DNA from: Lichenostomus cassidix
Taxonomy: Eukaryota > Chordata > Aves > Passeriformes > Meliphagidae
Direction: 5' to 3'
DNA: 64,000 nucleotides
Assembly (NCBI GenBank): GCA_008360975.2
Contig: CM039183.1
Coordinates: 56,780,850 to 56,844,849 of the forward strand
In this document: positions 1 to 12,800 of the stretch, piece after piece
Layout of the letters: every line of letters starts with the position of its first letter
Numbering within the stretch: position 1 is the first letter of the stretch
The notes under the pieces: model-generated
Told to the model about the DNA's origin: nothing
Databases searched by the model: none
What the model saw: the letters and a program-made list of their open reading frames with translations, nothing else
Translations under genes and position numbers: made by a program

Positions 1-349
1 CCTACCAAAGACAAGTCTGTTTAGGCTAGCAAAAATGGGGCTGAAAAGGGTTAAAAACTCTCTCTTGGTAAGTTAGGGAAAACAATGCTATGGAACAAAA
101 AATGGACAACTGTGGAATGCAAAGGATGTCATTAGTGCAGAACAACTGGATATAAACTTTTTATAAATTAATTTCAGATTCAGCTTAACAAGACTTGAAA
201 AAGGATCTTGCTCAGATGAACTTAATTATTTATAACACAGTCAGCTTGTAAGAGGAACTTTGCATATATTTTCTCAGTAGGGCCAGGATTCAGTGACCTA
301 GGAAATACTCCTCAGAAAACATAGTCAAATTGTTTAATGAGGAACATTA
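1..349. other. AT-rich 3' flank, no gene seen
   Basis: No ORF with recognisable homology, no RNA gene and no clear repeat is visible. By vertebrate synteny SLC2A12 should lie beyond the left edge, converging on TBPL1, so a long 3'UTR of that gene could reach in here. Nothing in the sequence itself shows this. Confidence 0.5.
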
Positions 350-622
350 AATGCATCACTCTCTACAACTACCTGAAAGGACATTTTAGCCAGGTCAGGG
401 TTGGCCTCTTCTCCCAGGCACTCAGTGACAGGATGAGAGGAAATGGCCCCAAGTTGCACCAGAGGGGGTTCAGGCTGGACATCCAGAAAAACTTTTTCAC
501 TGAAAGGGCGGAAATGACTGGATGTGGAACTTCGTGCTCTGGTTTAGTTGGCTTGGTGGTATTTGGTCAAGTCTGGACTCGATGATCTTGGAGCTCATTC
601 CCAAGCTTATTGACTCTATGAT
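350..622 (+). mobile_element. CR1 LINE 3' fragment (internally deleted)
   Basis: The stretch follows the 3' part of avian CR1 LINEs in order: the 'ctctacaactacctgaaagg' segment, then the 'ggcctcttctcccagg' and 'gacaggatgagaggaaatgg' segments, a 'ttcaggctggacatccag' segment, and the 'ggactcgatgatcttggag' tail ending in a 'gactctatgatt' terminus. The usual segment before the tail ('caggctgcccagggaagtgg' type) is missing, so the copy carries an internal deletion. It is a dead 5'-truncated insertion. The short open frame inside it is a relic, not a gene. Confidence 0.85.
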
Positions 623-2440
623 TTGCATAACCAACTAATCTAAACTGATGATGGACTTAAGAAGAGGAGAGAGGATTTCTTTGGCCTCTCAGTTCTGGGA
701 AAGTTGGAAACTGAAGGTACCAGAGTTGATGCCAAAATAATTTTATTTCTCAACACAGGGCACATTAGACTTTAACTTTTGGACTCAGAAAGTGAGAATT
801 GTGTGGTACAAGACAGCACACAGGGAGTTCAGGAACTCTAATCACTGCAGATTACAAATTTTATCCAATTCTTGGTTATTGCTTAGCAAGTGTATCCTGA
901 AGTACTCAACAAGCCTCTACAAAGGGTTATCCATATGGCTCCCATAAAAGAACATTGGCCTTTTTTTTTCTTAGGGGGTTAATAGATGTTGTTTTAGAGT
1001 GATCAGTAGATAAATATTTATTAGCAGATAAATAAATGATTCTTTGTTTAAAGAAAAAACCAAAACAAAGCATGCTTTAAAAGCATGTTGACTGTCTCTG
1101 TAGCCACAAAGTGGCATTTCTTCCAGCATTTCATTGGGGCAACAAGACTGACACAGTCAGCTGGAGTGCAGATACTAGTTTGAACTAAGCACATGATCCC
1201 ACTTTATTTGCTGTCTCATAGCATTAAAACCACCTGCCTGTATTCTGCACTGAAGGAACAGTGACTTACTGACACAGATAAAATTTTACTTCTGAGCAAA
1301 GCAGATCAGTTCCGACCAGATTCTCACATGGTCGCATTTCTAGATACTGACATCACAAATTTACATGAGCAAGTCTAGTCAAGACAGTGAGCTCATGTTC
1401 AAAACTTGAAAACAAACAACTGAAGCCAAGGCAGTGATTTGCCAGAAGTCATGGAAAATTTAGCTACATCAGGATAAGAGTCTCAGTTTTATAGCATTGA
1501 TGTCTGTGGAAATCTCTTCACCTGCTTCATATTTACGCTGGAGGATGATTATCAGTATCATGCATTCTACTGAGTCAGCTTCAGAATGAGAAATATTAAC
1601 ATGACTTTGGGTAGTCTTCCAAATATGCTGTCAGCATCATTCTTATACTAACAAGTGTGTGGGATTAAATCCAGTAATATGTAGTATTACTGTATTTTTA
1701 GCAAGACTATATTGCAGTAAATTTATCAGTTTCCTGATCTTTAACTTTATCAGGTAGTGGATTATTTGCATTTCCTATAGTGTCCCCATTTGCTCTGGTT
1801 GGTACTGTTTTCCAATAGCTGCCTCTAGATAACAGATGTTTGCACATACAGTCTGTACTGGCTTTTAATTTCTGTTACATTGTATTTAGTGAAAGGAGCT
1901 TCTGCAAAATCTTTCTCAGCATTGCAGCTTCCCAAACAAAACTCTGCTGTAATAAGATTTCTGAATGTTCTTAAAAAAAAAAATATCAAAACATACCATA
2001 GAAATTTTCTCCCAGCTTACAGGTCTTGGGATCATTGCAAACTCTTCTAAACTTTTCCCATACACACCTATTTAGTGCAGAAACAAATAAATAAAAATGC
2101 TATATTCCTGGAGAAGGGATAGTTTCAATACTGGTTTTACTGAGGAGACCCTGATAGACCTTCAGATAACTCCTAAAAGGGACAATGCTGTAGTCAAGGA
2201 CTTTAAAAAATCATTATACCTACAGTCTTAATTGTAGTCCTGCAGATTTAGCCTTATATAGCCCTATAAATGTAGCCATAATTGTACAGGTCTTTTATAA
2301 TAACATCTGATGACACAGAGCTGGCACTCACAATCTCATCAACTATGAAAATTCAAGGGAAAAAAGGGACACATCTTACAAATCACATCCCTGGATCTCT
2401 GAAGCACTCCACGAAGAAATTTGTTCCAGATCTAAAATTA
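623..2440. other. Intergenic AT-rich sequence, no gene seen
   Basis: About 1.8 kb of AT-rich DNA with no ORF of note, no tRNA-like fold and no repeat that I can name. A plus-strand AATAAA cluster near 2,085-2,095 could in principle serve a plus-strand transcript arriving from the left, but no exon supports one. Confidence 0.5.
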
Positions 2441-2530
2441 TTCAGTATCTTCATCAATGGACTGGATTACAGAACAGAATATGCTTATTAAATACCCAGG
2501 CAACACTAAACTGGAAAAGACTGGGTTGGA
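2441..2530 (+). mobile_element. Probable old CR1 LINE remnant
   Basis: The phrase 'tatcttcatcaatggactgg' followed by 'aacactaaactgg' matches the CR1 ORF2 3' region that normally reads as 'atcttcatcaatgacctgg' and 'gacaccaaactggg'. Outside these anchors the match decays quickly, so this is an old or heavily mutated piece. The flanking 2,282-2,440 and 2,531-2,760 may belong to the same element, but I cannot support exact limits. Confidence 0.45.
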
Positions 2531-3982
2531 ATTCCAAACTTCACAAATATGTGAAAAACACAGGATACAATTCTGAAAATGTAGCACAAATTTGTCTGGT
2601 AACACTAATTACAAGTCAGAGAATGATAAAATGGTGCTAGAAACTGCAGGAAAAAATCCAGTAGCTGTGACAACCCACAAGCCAGCAATGAGTCAGAGTT
2701 ATCAATCTACTGCCCTTAGTAGGGTGTATAAATAGAACCAATCCTTCTCTCTAAAGAATGTGAAATAAACTTTTTATGACACTGCCAGTGCTACAGCTGA
2801 GCACTGTATGGAGTTTTGCATGGGATCCACATGGAGAAACCAGGGACAGATGAACAGTGCTCAAGAAAACACAGCCGTTGAGGAAGAGATGATTGATTGA
2901 CAGCTAAGTTTATCCAAAGCATCACTCCCCACAATGGAGGTGCAAGCCATCACACTGGGACACACTACCTGGCCTGGGATCTTTATCATGCCTGTGGGAG
3001 CTGGTAGCGAGGGCCAGGGTGGAGGCAGCACCACAGGGCAGAGGAAACAAATGTTTCCTTGTAATGATGGGAAAGGAGGGTGTGTGCCTACACACACAAG
3101 GAGAGAGCATCAGCAGCAAGCCCTATTCCAGACTGAGGTGGGGACATACCTACTTAGAGCAGTAGGAAATGGAGTGATATCCCTGAGAATAAGTACACAC
3201 CACCAGATGCCCTTCATCATCAGAGGTTCTAAAATGTAGTTTTCACAGTCTGAGGCTCCCTTAGAGCTAGAGGGACACGTGGGCACACATTTCAATGGAT
3301 CTTTTATTTGCTATTATTCTCTTCAATAGTACCCTGCAAGTTGGGTAGCGTGCTTTTTGGCTCTGTTATGGGTTGTTACAAAGGCCTCAAACTGTTAGCA
3401 TGGATCTAGGCAGCACTTCAAAAGAACTAGTGCCCATTTTAATACATTGCAGCTCATTATTAGCTTTCATTTTTGTTCTAAGAGACAGATTTCACACTAC
3501 ATGACAGTGATAACAAAGCAGAATGTTCCTCTTTCTCCGTAGATAAATTTAGGAGATGCATATGCTTCATAAAACCTCCAGATATTCACTGGTAGCACTT
3601 AAGGATTTTGTAATTTGATTCAAAGAGACAAGCCTAATCTACAACAGATATTTTAGTTATAATGGCCAAATCCTCATTCATCAGTTTAGGACTACACTTT
3701 GTCCCTCAAAACCCAATTACAATTTTGTTCATTGTCCAAATATCTTCTGCTTTTTCTTTTTAAAACTGTAATAATAATAACCAGTGTTCCCTAATGGTGG
3801 TTTGTTCATTGCTCTCTTTGACTATGCACAAAATTCTTACTTACATCAGGAGTGCCAAGGTCCACAGTATTTGATACAAATCGGAAAACTTACACACAGC
3901 AAGCTTTTCCCTGCTTGGTATATTGAATTCCTTGACTGCTGAACTCAACTTTATAATTTCAGGGTTATAAGTCCTTTTATAA
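2531..3982. other. Intergenic sequence, no gene seen
   Basis: Overlapping short ORFs on both strands between 2.86 and 3.30 kb have no recognisable domain and look like chance frames. The segment around 2,930-3,120 is richer in G than its surroundings. No RNA gene or named repeat is supported. Confidence 0.45.
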
Positions 3983-4722
3983 GCTCAAGAAGTGGGCCCA
4001 TGGGAATCTCATGTGGTTTAACAAGGCCAAGGGTGAGGTGCTGCACTGGGGCTGGGGCAACCCCTGGTACTAACACAGGCCAGGGGATGAACAAATCCAG
4101 AGCAGCCCTGCTGAAGACTTGGGGGTGCTGCTGGGTGAGAGGCTGGACATGACCCAGCAATGTGAACTCACAGCTCACAAAGTCTGTGGTGTGGCCAGCA
4201 GGGTGAGGTAGAGGATTCTGTTCCTCTACTCTGGTGAGAGCCCACCTAGAGTGCTGTGTCCAGCTCTGAGGTCATGCTGGACTCAACCTGCTGGAGTCCA
4301 GAGGAGGCCACCAACATGGTTAGAGGGATGGAGCACCTCTCCTACGAGGAAAGGCTGAGGGAATTGGAACTGCTCATCTCAAAAAGAGAAGACCTAATTG
4401 CAACCTGCCAGTACCTGAAAACAACCTTTAAGACCATGAGTAACTTTTTACAAGGGCACAGTGACAGGACAAGGAGGAGCAGCTTTAAACTAAGAGGGTA
4501 GGTTTAGATTAGGTATAAGGAAGAAATTCTTTACTCTGAGGATGGTGAGGCACTGGAACAGACTGCACAGTTATGGATGCCCCATCCTTGAATGTGTTCA
4601 AGGCCAGGTTGGATAGGGCTCTGAGAGACCTGGTTTACTCCAAGGTTTCCAAGCCCACAGAGGAGGACTGGAACTCCATGACCTTGAAGGTTCCTTCCAA
4701 ACCAAATCATTTTCTGATTCTG
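3983..4722 (+). mobile_element. CR1 LINE 3' fragment
   Basis: About 740 bp follow the CR1 3' consensus: a 'tttaacaaggccaagggtga' segment, a 'cttgggggtgctgctgggtg' segment, a 'gtgtggccagcagggtgagg' segment, the 'cctacgaggaaaggctgagg' segment, 'cactggaacagactgcacag', and the tail 'gaaggttccttccaaaccaa' followed by a decayed 'attttctgattctg' end. The frames at 4,256-4,501 and 4,573-4,755 are remnants of the reverse-transcriptase ORF. It lies antisense to TBPL1, downstream of that gene. Confidence 0.9.
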
Positions 4723-5504
4723 ACACCTACAGGGAGTTCAAAAAGGCTTTTATGAACATACCACTTAACGACTTATGGCAAAGTTTTGTTTATTTCTTTT
4801 TGTTCTGAGGGATTTGGTGAAGCATTTCCCATACTACTCCTTCCTTCCCATATCTTCTGCATGAAGTCACTATGGACAGCCCCAAGTTCTATACCACCCC
4901 CTCAGGCAGATTAAATCCATCATGCCCAAGCATCTGCTTCCTTCAGCTGTTCTTGCACCTTTCTTTGGAAGCTGCGATTTCTGGTACAGTAACAGCTCAG
5001 TTTTACTATTTTTAGCCCCCACTAGGACCATATATTACCTGCAGCATGCAAGAGCATTGTTACATGTCTCTTCAGTGAGATAGGGAAGAAAGACATACAT
5101 ACATTTATACATATTTATTGTATCTTTTTAAAAGTAGCATTTGCAGTTACTTTTAAGCATTCACCTCTCTTCTGCTTCAAATGTGCACTTATTGAGAGAA
5201 ACATCTACTGGCTTCCAAGTCCAAGATTAATACCAATAATAATACATGCCAGAATCAAGCTTCATTGCTTGTTGGCAGCTCCTATCATCAAAACGTTATA
5301 CAGTAAGAAGAGTGTAGAAAAGGTCTGTGTTAATCATTCAGCAATAGGCTGGGGATGGATTAGAGTGACCACATCTTCTCCCGTTGAAGCAAAATTTTCC
5401 TGAAGTTCACGTTTAAATTTTTTTCTTTTGCATCCAGTAGGTGGACAAGGCAGTTGTTTTTTCTACAGTAGCTTCATAAGTTGACAAGGTAATTACGCTA
5501 TTAG
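4723..5504. other. Intergenic sequence between CR1 copies, no gene seen
   Basis: AT-rich sequence with no recognisable coding frame, RNA gene or repeat. Confidence 0.5.
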
Positions 5505-5962
5505 AAAGCATCCAAGAGAGGGCCACGAGGATGGTGAAGGGTCTGGAGGGGAAGCCTTATCAAGAGGGGCTGAGGTCACTCAGTTTGTTCAGCTTGGAGA
5601 GAAGGAGACTGAGTGGAGACCTCATTGTGGTCTTCAACATCCTCACAAGGGGAAGCAGAAGGGCAGGTACTGATCTCTTCACTCTCGTGACCAGTGACAG
5701 GACTTGAGGAAACAGCGTGAAGCTGAGTCAGAGGAGGTTTAGTACAGATATCAGGAAAAAGTTTTTCATTCAGAGGGTGGTTGGGCACTGGAACAGGCTC
5801 CCCAGTGAAGTGGTGACAGCACCAAACCTGATGGAGTTCAAGAGGTGTTTGGACAATGCTCTCAGGCACATGGTGTGACTCCTGGGGTGTCCTGTGCAGA
5901 GCCAGGAGTTGGACTCAGTGATCCTGATGAGTCTCTTCCAACTCAGCATATTCTACGATTCA
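5505..5962 (+). mobile_element. CR1 LINE 3' fragment
   Basis: This matches the last ~450 bp of a CR1: 'agggccacgaggatggtgaa', 'gaggggctgaggtcactcag', 'cttggagagaaggagactga', 'atcaggaaaaagtttttcat', 'cactggaacaggctccccag', and 'gagttggactcagtgatcct', ending near 'catattctacgattc'. It is a 5'-truncated, plus-oriented copy that stops about 300 bp from the inferred TBPL1 poly(A) site. The minus-strand frame at 5,576-5,869 is antisense to the element and not a gene. Confidence 0.92.
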
Positions 5963-6269
5963 TCTACAGGAAAACACTTGCTGTAGACCTTTATATTTAG
6001 AAAAGTCTTCTCTTCATGTAACAGCAAGAAAATACTTGAAGTCTGGCATGTAGTTAAGAGAACTGGGAACAAACCAAATCTCATCCTTGGATAAACATAC
6101 GTAACTACTATAGATTTCAATCTAACCCACGCACAAAGTTTTACACATACTACCAACAGAAACAGAATGTATCAGCAAAAGACTATTCTTACATTGTTTC
6201 AAATTAATTTGCAACTATACAATTTTAATTGTAATATAAAAAGGAAAGGAATATAACAGAACAGGTATG
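5963..6269. other. Spacer between CR1 and TBPL1 poly(A) site
   Basis: About 300 bp of AT-rich DNA. Read on the minus strand, the part next to the inferred cleavage site (6,231-6,270) is U-rich with GU-type stretches, which fits a downstream processing element for TBPL1. Nothing else is seen. Confidence 0.5.
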
Positions 6270-6730
6270 AAGAGAAATATTTTCCAAACTTTTATTTGTG
6301 CACATTCATCAGGTGAAAAAGATAACTTTTACAGCTTCTTTGGTGCCCAATATTCAGCATACAAAAATGTAAAAGACTATTCACAAATAAAACACAAGCT
6401 CAAGCTAAAAAAAAAAAAAAAATCTTAAAGGTAGTGCACATCGTGACAGCTTTGCTTATGAATACACAGAAATTACTGCAAAAATAAATAGAATGTCTTT
6501 TTAAAAGCAGCAATTTCATATCTTGTAAACTTCCATTTTTACAATACAGCACTGTTAAGAGTAAAATCCAAAAGAACTGGAGTCTATACTGTGGCCATGA
6601 GCAAGTAAAAGAGTCTGTATTCCTCTGCTATGGTTGGTCCAGTTTTCCTTTTTGCTTTTAGTCCAATGTGCAGCAGTCTTTGAAGGTGCTCGGTTAGGGA
6701 ACCTAACCATCAAGTGGTGAATTGTAAAAT
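6270..6730 (-). other. TBPL1: TBPL1 3'UTR with poly(A) signal
   Basis: The untranslated tail runs from the stop codon toward lower coordinates. The minus strand has AATAAA at 6,296-6,291, which would place cleavage near 6,265-6,281. Another AATAAA overlaps the stop codon itself (around 6,738-6,731) but is too close to the reading frame to be a likely end. A 16-base A run on the plus strand (6,407-6,422) appears as poly(U) in the transcript. The end point is inferred from the signal, not from transcript data. Confidence 0.6.
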
Positions 6731-6801
6731 TTATTTCCTGCTTTCAAACACGAATGGATAGATCTGTTCCACAGCACTGGCAACAGCCTTTACGTTTGGC
6801 C
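6731..6801 (-). CDS. TBPL1: TBPL1 last coding exon
   Basis: 71 coding nt with acceptor TGTGTCTCAG. It encodes PNVKAVASAVEQIYPFVFES then RK and a TAA stop at 6,733-6,731. In the vertebrate form I know, the protein continues with three more residues (E-I-L) before TAA. Here the Glu codon position reads TAA, and the next codons are ATT TTA, as expected for I-L, so the downstream sequence still shows the ancestral frame. A single G-to-T change would explain it. Confidence 0.93.
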
Positions 6802-9800
6802 CTGAGACACAGTTTAAAAGAAGAAAAAAAAGGCAGTAGGAAGAGACAAATCAGGGGATCAGAAATTAAACAACAGAATCTTAAAAAAAACCCCTTAATA
6901 TTATTAGCAATCACAACTTCATACCACAGACAACAATAATTTCTCCCCCATTTCTCCTAAGAAAACTTTTCTCCAATTACTTTTCATGTAAAAGTTTTTT
7001 CTTGTGAGTAAATCTGCAAGATGTTCTACATTGATCAATGGCTAGACTACAAATAAATAATACTGTCATTTAATTTTGTAACACCTTGGCTGATTTTCAA
7101 TTTACTGGCTTAAACAGCCCAGAGAAGAAACTGAGTGGCAGAGGTAAAAGAAATTCTTTTACTTATGTCAGTCTTCCAGGAATCTCTATTTCTTCAAGCC
7201 CTAGCCACTTTTAGCTCTTGCTTTAAGAATCTACTGACAAAAGCTACTGTTAAATAATGCTGGACATAACTGAAGTATATTTCAAGCAAGGTTATTTTAA
7301 GTGCAAAAATTATAGACTATTATTTTCTATCCTGGGTTTTGCAAATAGCTTCATCATTGATCTCAGGACAAAACCTGCAAGCCAGAGAATGGTTTTATCA
7401 TCTCCAGATGAAGCACATGAATGTTACCTAACATGACCTGTGAGCATCCAGGCAAAGAAAAGGAAGAATGACCTAGCAATACTTTTTGGTGGTATTAGAC
7501 CACTTTACACAATGAAAAATTAAGATTGCAAATAAGTGAGCTGTAACATGCCAGAAGATATTAATTCTGGATAGAAGCTTGGTGATGCAGATAAAGGAGA
7601 ACAGCAATTTCTCACATGCTTTGATGAATGTGAACTCAGGGTTTTTAATTCCACTTTAGACTTCAAAAATTTCTTCCAAGTATAGAGTGCTGTTCAAAAT
7701 GACTACCCAGTTCAATAACTTAAGCATAAATTACTTATGTAATTATTGTTTTACATGCTCAGTCAGAAACCAAATGGACGAGACATAAGATTCTTCCTGT
7801 ATTTTCAAACAGGTCGAGTGAAGCACTCAGCTAGAACAAGCCTAGTGAAAGATACGTGTCTGCTGTCTATGCACCCTCCTTAAATTTGGCTGCTATTAGA
7901 AATGAAAGTTCTCAAGAAAGCCTTCAAAAAGTGAGAATATGAGTAGGCAAATAGTTCCAGCGAAAAAATGCTACTCTCTGTAAGGCTGAAGAGATGTAAA
8001 AACTGGATCATCATTCTAGGGCATATAAAAGAAGCAAAACCAAAATAAAACAAACCCCCTAAACAACCCCCTCATTGCTTATTTTGGAGTAAAAGAAATA
8101 ATACTTCTTTCTTCTACATGCCAGTGATTTTTATTAACTTTTACCAAAGAAACTAAATCTTTTTATGCACGTCCCATTAAAAGAACCCACCTTCCTGGGT
8201 TTTTTGTAACATTTCTATGTTACATTTACATGTATCTCAAGTAAAATTCTCGGAGTCAGAGGTATTACAAGTACTAGTACTACAGAAACATGAATTTTTA
8301 AAAGAAACCTCATCTGAACACACTTCAGAAGGAGTGCAGTAAGGTTGAAAAGCAATTTAAAACATATTTGGAATAAGAAGTGTAAGACTCTGGACATTTT
8401 TTTCCTCTAGAAGAGAAGCCAAGGCAAAACAGAAGCCTTCAAAATCAACAGAGGTCTGAGATATTTCAAACTCACTGCAACAATTAAACCAGAGGGATTA
8501 AATCAAACCAAATTACTAAATTAAATTATAAGTTTGGTTAATTAAACCAAAACTTTTACGTTTACCATATTTACCTTCATATTTGAAAGGAAAATTCTGA
8601 AAAATATGAAAGTGATTGTGTAAGTAATGAAGTAATAAGAATCTTACAGAGAAGCTGAATCTCACTGGGAGGCTGACAAGACACGCTGAGAGCTTTTTAT
8701 TACTGCAGTGATACTAAGGCCTCTTATTTATTTTAAATTTAGTTTCTAGTTTTGGCTAGACCAGTTGCTGCACTATTCAGAACATATACCATGATCTTGA
8801 AATATTTTTAGCCCTTTATTTTTAGATTACTAAATATGATGGAAGTCTGTTCTTCATTAGAAAACACTTCTCCAATATCTTGTGGGAAATGTTCCACATA
8901 AACCTAGGTACTTGTTAAGGAATCAAGACGTGAAAACAAAAAAATCCTCACCCAGCTTCTGAACCAGTAGCTGAGCTCTAAAAACTGCAAGACATAATTC
9001 CTGCTAAAGTGATACACAATGATTTCCTTGGTTTTGTAGCATTTTAACATGTTTTCCCTGAAAAACCTGACTTATTGTACCTGGACACCAGTGGTGGACA
9101 CCTCACAAGCAAACAGAAAAGAGAATGAAAAATGAAAATGATGAAGAGAGAAGAAAAAAATGGCATGGCCTCTCCAAGACTCAGGACAATCATATCTCTG
9201 ACTACATGAGACAAATCACTGATGCCTGTGATTCAGTGGTGGTTCTCTTAGCTGAGTTTTAACAGAAGAGAGCACAAGTCTGAAGAACTGCAAGTACTGG
9301 TCAACTTCATTCATGACAAAATGCTATGCTATCCCGCGAGTTTTCATAAATCTCCAGTTTGGAAATATGTATTTATGAAAGGTTAATGCTAAAGGCAGTG
9401 TAGTTAACAGCACTACAAAATGAAAAAAAAAGGAAGAAAATTCAAGTATTTAAATAAACAATAAAAATTCAAGTCCTATCTCACTTTTGTTTGCATAAAA
9501 AACCCAGAGTATTTACATTTAGTCTAACTAACTTTTTAAACCTACCAATAATAACACTTTTTTACAACTCTTCTGGCACTTTCACTCAAAAACAAACTAG
9601 GTACTAGCACTGGGAAGCAAAATCCTTTCAACATTATCTTTTGACTGTTTTAAACATCTTGCTTTCCCAAACCTACTGACTCTAAAGTTAAATATTCCCA
9701 ACAAGTTAAATATTTATTTTTTGATATTAAAATACCTGTAACTGTGATACTGCCTGTGGAAAAAATCTGTAAGGTAGCTCTGAGAGATTTTATTCTGTAA

Positions 9801-12800
9801 CACACGGCAGGATGAAGTTCTGGTTCATAACTAGAAAACAAAATGAAAAGTAAAAAAGAGAGATCTAACTGAAAAATAAAAGCTTAAGAAGTATACCAGG
9901 ACTAAAATGCTTTAAAATCCTACCATACCTCGCATGAGGTCTGTTATTCTTCGTAAATTCTGGCAATCTGATCTCAAAGGGCATGTTGCACACTGCTAAA
10001 ACATTCACAACTTTAAAATCTGTGAAAATAACCTTTTCAAAAGAGAGGGAAAAAAAGACATTAGAAATTTACAGCAAGTCAGATGCATGAGTTAAAAAAT
10101 AAAAAAGAGAAGGATACCACTTAGAAAATTTTGATGAGATTTTAATATTAAAACCTCGAGACTGATGCATTTCTAACAGGCATCTAAATAGTACTTAATG
10201 GACTCAGATAATTTACATTATCCTTCTGTGTTGGAGTAAGTACTGAACTAGATACCTCACACAGTTGTATCATGATCACCACATCACTGTGGTTATAGTA
10301 CAGTTTAAGAATGAGACACAGAAACAACTCATACTGCTGTACTAAACACCTCCCCACTGAAAGAAAACTAAATACAACAGCTCATAGAACATCAAAGTAA
10401 GCACAGAGAAAGCTTAAATAAACTTCTTTAATGTCTTGTTGCTATACAACATTTTTATTAAAGCTAAGAATAAGAAAAAAGGTGACAACTGTTCTGCTTT
10501 AAATGCCCAGTGGCCAGTGCAGCAAACTGGTTTTCTACTCTGTAACTTTCTGAAACCCAACTCAAACTATTTGCTTTCAGTTATTCTTCACCACAGACAT
10601 TTTAGATGACAACAAAATAGCCAATAGACAACTGCTACACAAAGAAACTGCACTGCTGAGAGGTCAGTGTTGGCAGTGTCACTAGGGAAACTTTTGTTTA
10701 TTTTCTGAGATTGCCTAAACTTTAAATGACGGTTCTTCTTCCATCTACACTTTTCAGAAAGATATTAGTGGTAGAATCAACTTAGCCTTACATCAATTTA
10801 ATCCTCAAAATATAAACTGCTTACTTTATTATAAAACTTGGTGTGTCCACCCTGGAAGCACTGCACACCTCACAGACTTAATGTTCCATTCCAGCTTTAA
10901 GAGGCTGGGACCAAAGTACACATTTGTGACAATAAGGGTGTCACATTTTTGCTGGGGTCTGATGCAGCATTACCACCATAACCTGTCACCATTGCCTTTA
11001 TATACTACAATCAAAAGGGGTCTCTCCCTGAAAAGGACAGCTACTGTGTCTATTTAATTGTCCCTGAACTGAACCTGTGCATAAACAACAACAAGCTATC
11101 AGAATGTTTTAGAGTACTAAATTATGTCATTTTAAGCTGTTCGTGCTGCTGTTTTTCAACCCTTACTATGAAATGCAAGTGGTGTTCCTGACTGGCAATG
11201 TTAACTCAAACCCAAAAAAAAGGGGGTTTCCTGTCCTATGTATTGTATTTGGCTTATTTCCAGCTGTGCAACCTGACAGCACAGGAATGCTTTTTTCCCT
11301 CCTTCTTTAATTAAAGATGCTCAAACTTGCCCTTATTAAGATGGAAATTTAGCTGGTATTCCATCAGAAATTAGTGAAAATTATGTTCAAATGCCAGTAA
11401 AGCTTATATTCTTCAGCACTTTTTACAAATCAATATTTCTGCATATTGTAAATTCTATCAAAGAAACATCTGTGGGTGGTTAATATATTAAACAAATTTT
11501 GTTGCTAATTATCCAGTGAAGAAGCACTACTCTGAACTGCCAAACAAAATTCAAATCCACAAAAAAAACCAGCTTCTCTTTAACCAGCATCTGGAAAATG
11601 TATGCCGACACAAAAGGGGCATCTGAGTGAAAACACGCTTACTACTAAATTGTTATACTCCCTCTTCTTTGTTTCTTTCTGAAAAATGAACTACCAGCAT
11701 TGCTTGAGTCATACAGGTCCTTTTCCATCAGAATTACCTGAAAACCTAGTTTCTGTAGACTACGAGCTAATCGTCTGGCACCAAATTTAGCTTCTTCTTC
11801 ACTATAAAGGAGAAAAAAAAGAATCTAGCATTAACAGAAATAGAGTGTATAGCTGTGCACACACACACACACCACAATAGCTACTCAGACTACAAAATGA
11901 GCCATTATATAATGTAGCAGATCAGCCATGATCTCATGGACAGCCTTCATTTCATCCTACTCTAAGTATTACATTTTAGCTAGACAGTCATTCAAATAGA
12001 GTCCTTTATGTCCCATTTGAAGTGTATCTTGGCACTTGGCTCCAGCTCAGGTGAGAGACATGTTTTGATCATACATGATTTTAAGTACCCTTAACAGATA
12101 AATAAGATCATGGGTAGTCTGGAGTTAACATCCTGAACAATCCTCTTTCATGTTGGAACAGAGATCATACACAGAAAGTATGCAAATTTGCTATTGTACC
12201 TCACCTTATCCTTACTTCAAAACGCAGACATATCTTAAAGGAATTCAGCTGTTAAGAGTTTAGTGAGTCTCAGATGTATCTGAACTGAGAGTCTGCTTTT
12301 GCTCCTTTCCAGTCCCTCAACACTGTAAAACTTGATTAAATTCAGGTGGGGTTTTGTGAGAAAATAAGACATATCCTCAAGAAAGGTCATCCCTTCCCAA
12401 GTCTCAACTTCTAGCAAAACACACAGAATTCTTAAGCACTTCTCAAATCTCTTTAGGATTTTCTTAATAAGGCGATTTTCTCTGCTGCTTTCCCAAGAAG
12501 GCTGAACTGATGTTGCTTACGATTTCAACACGGTCTGAGGCAGACACTTCACATTGAAAACTTCCAAATACATAACTTGATAAGGATCTACATGTGATTC
12601 ATTGGGAGCAAATCTAAGCAGCAGCAAGTACCACCTCTTCTTCATTTGTAACACCACATTTTAAAATACACAAAGATTTAGAGCTAGAGAAAGAATCTTC
12701 ATGAACTCACCTTGTGGCTCCTGTGCAAATAACTTTTCCTGAGGACCAAATTGTGGCCGTAATCCTAGGTTTCCTAAGCTTCATTAAAACCTTCTAAAAA

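Noticed and set aside
4256..4755. Two plus-strand frames as independent genes
   Set aside because: They lie within a CR1 LINE and match its reverse-transcriptase ORF remnants.
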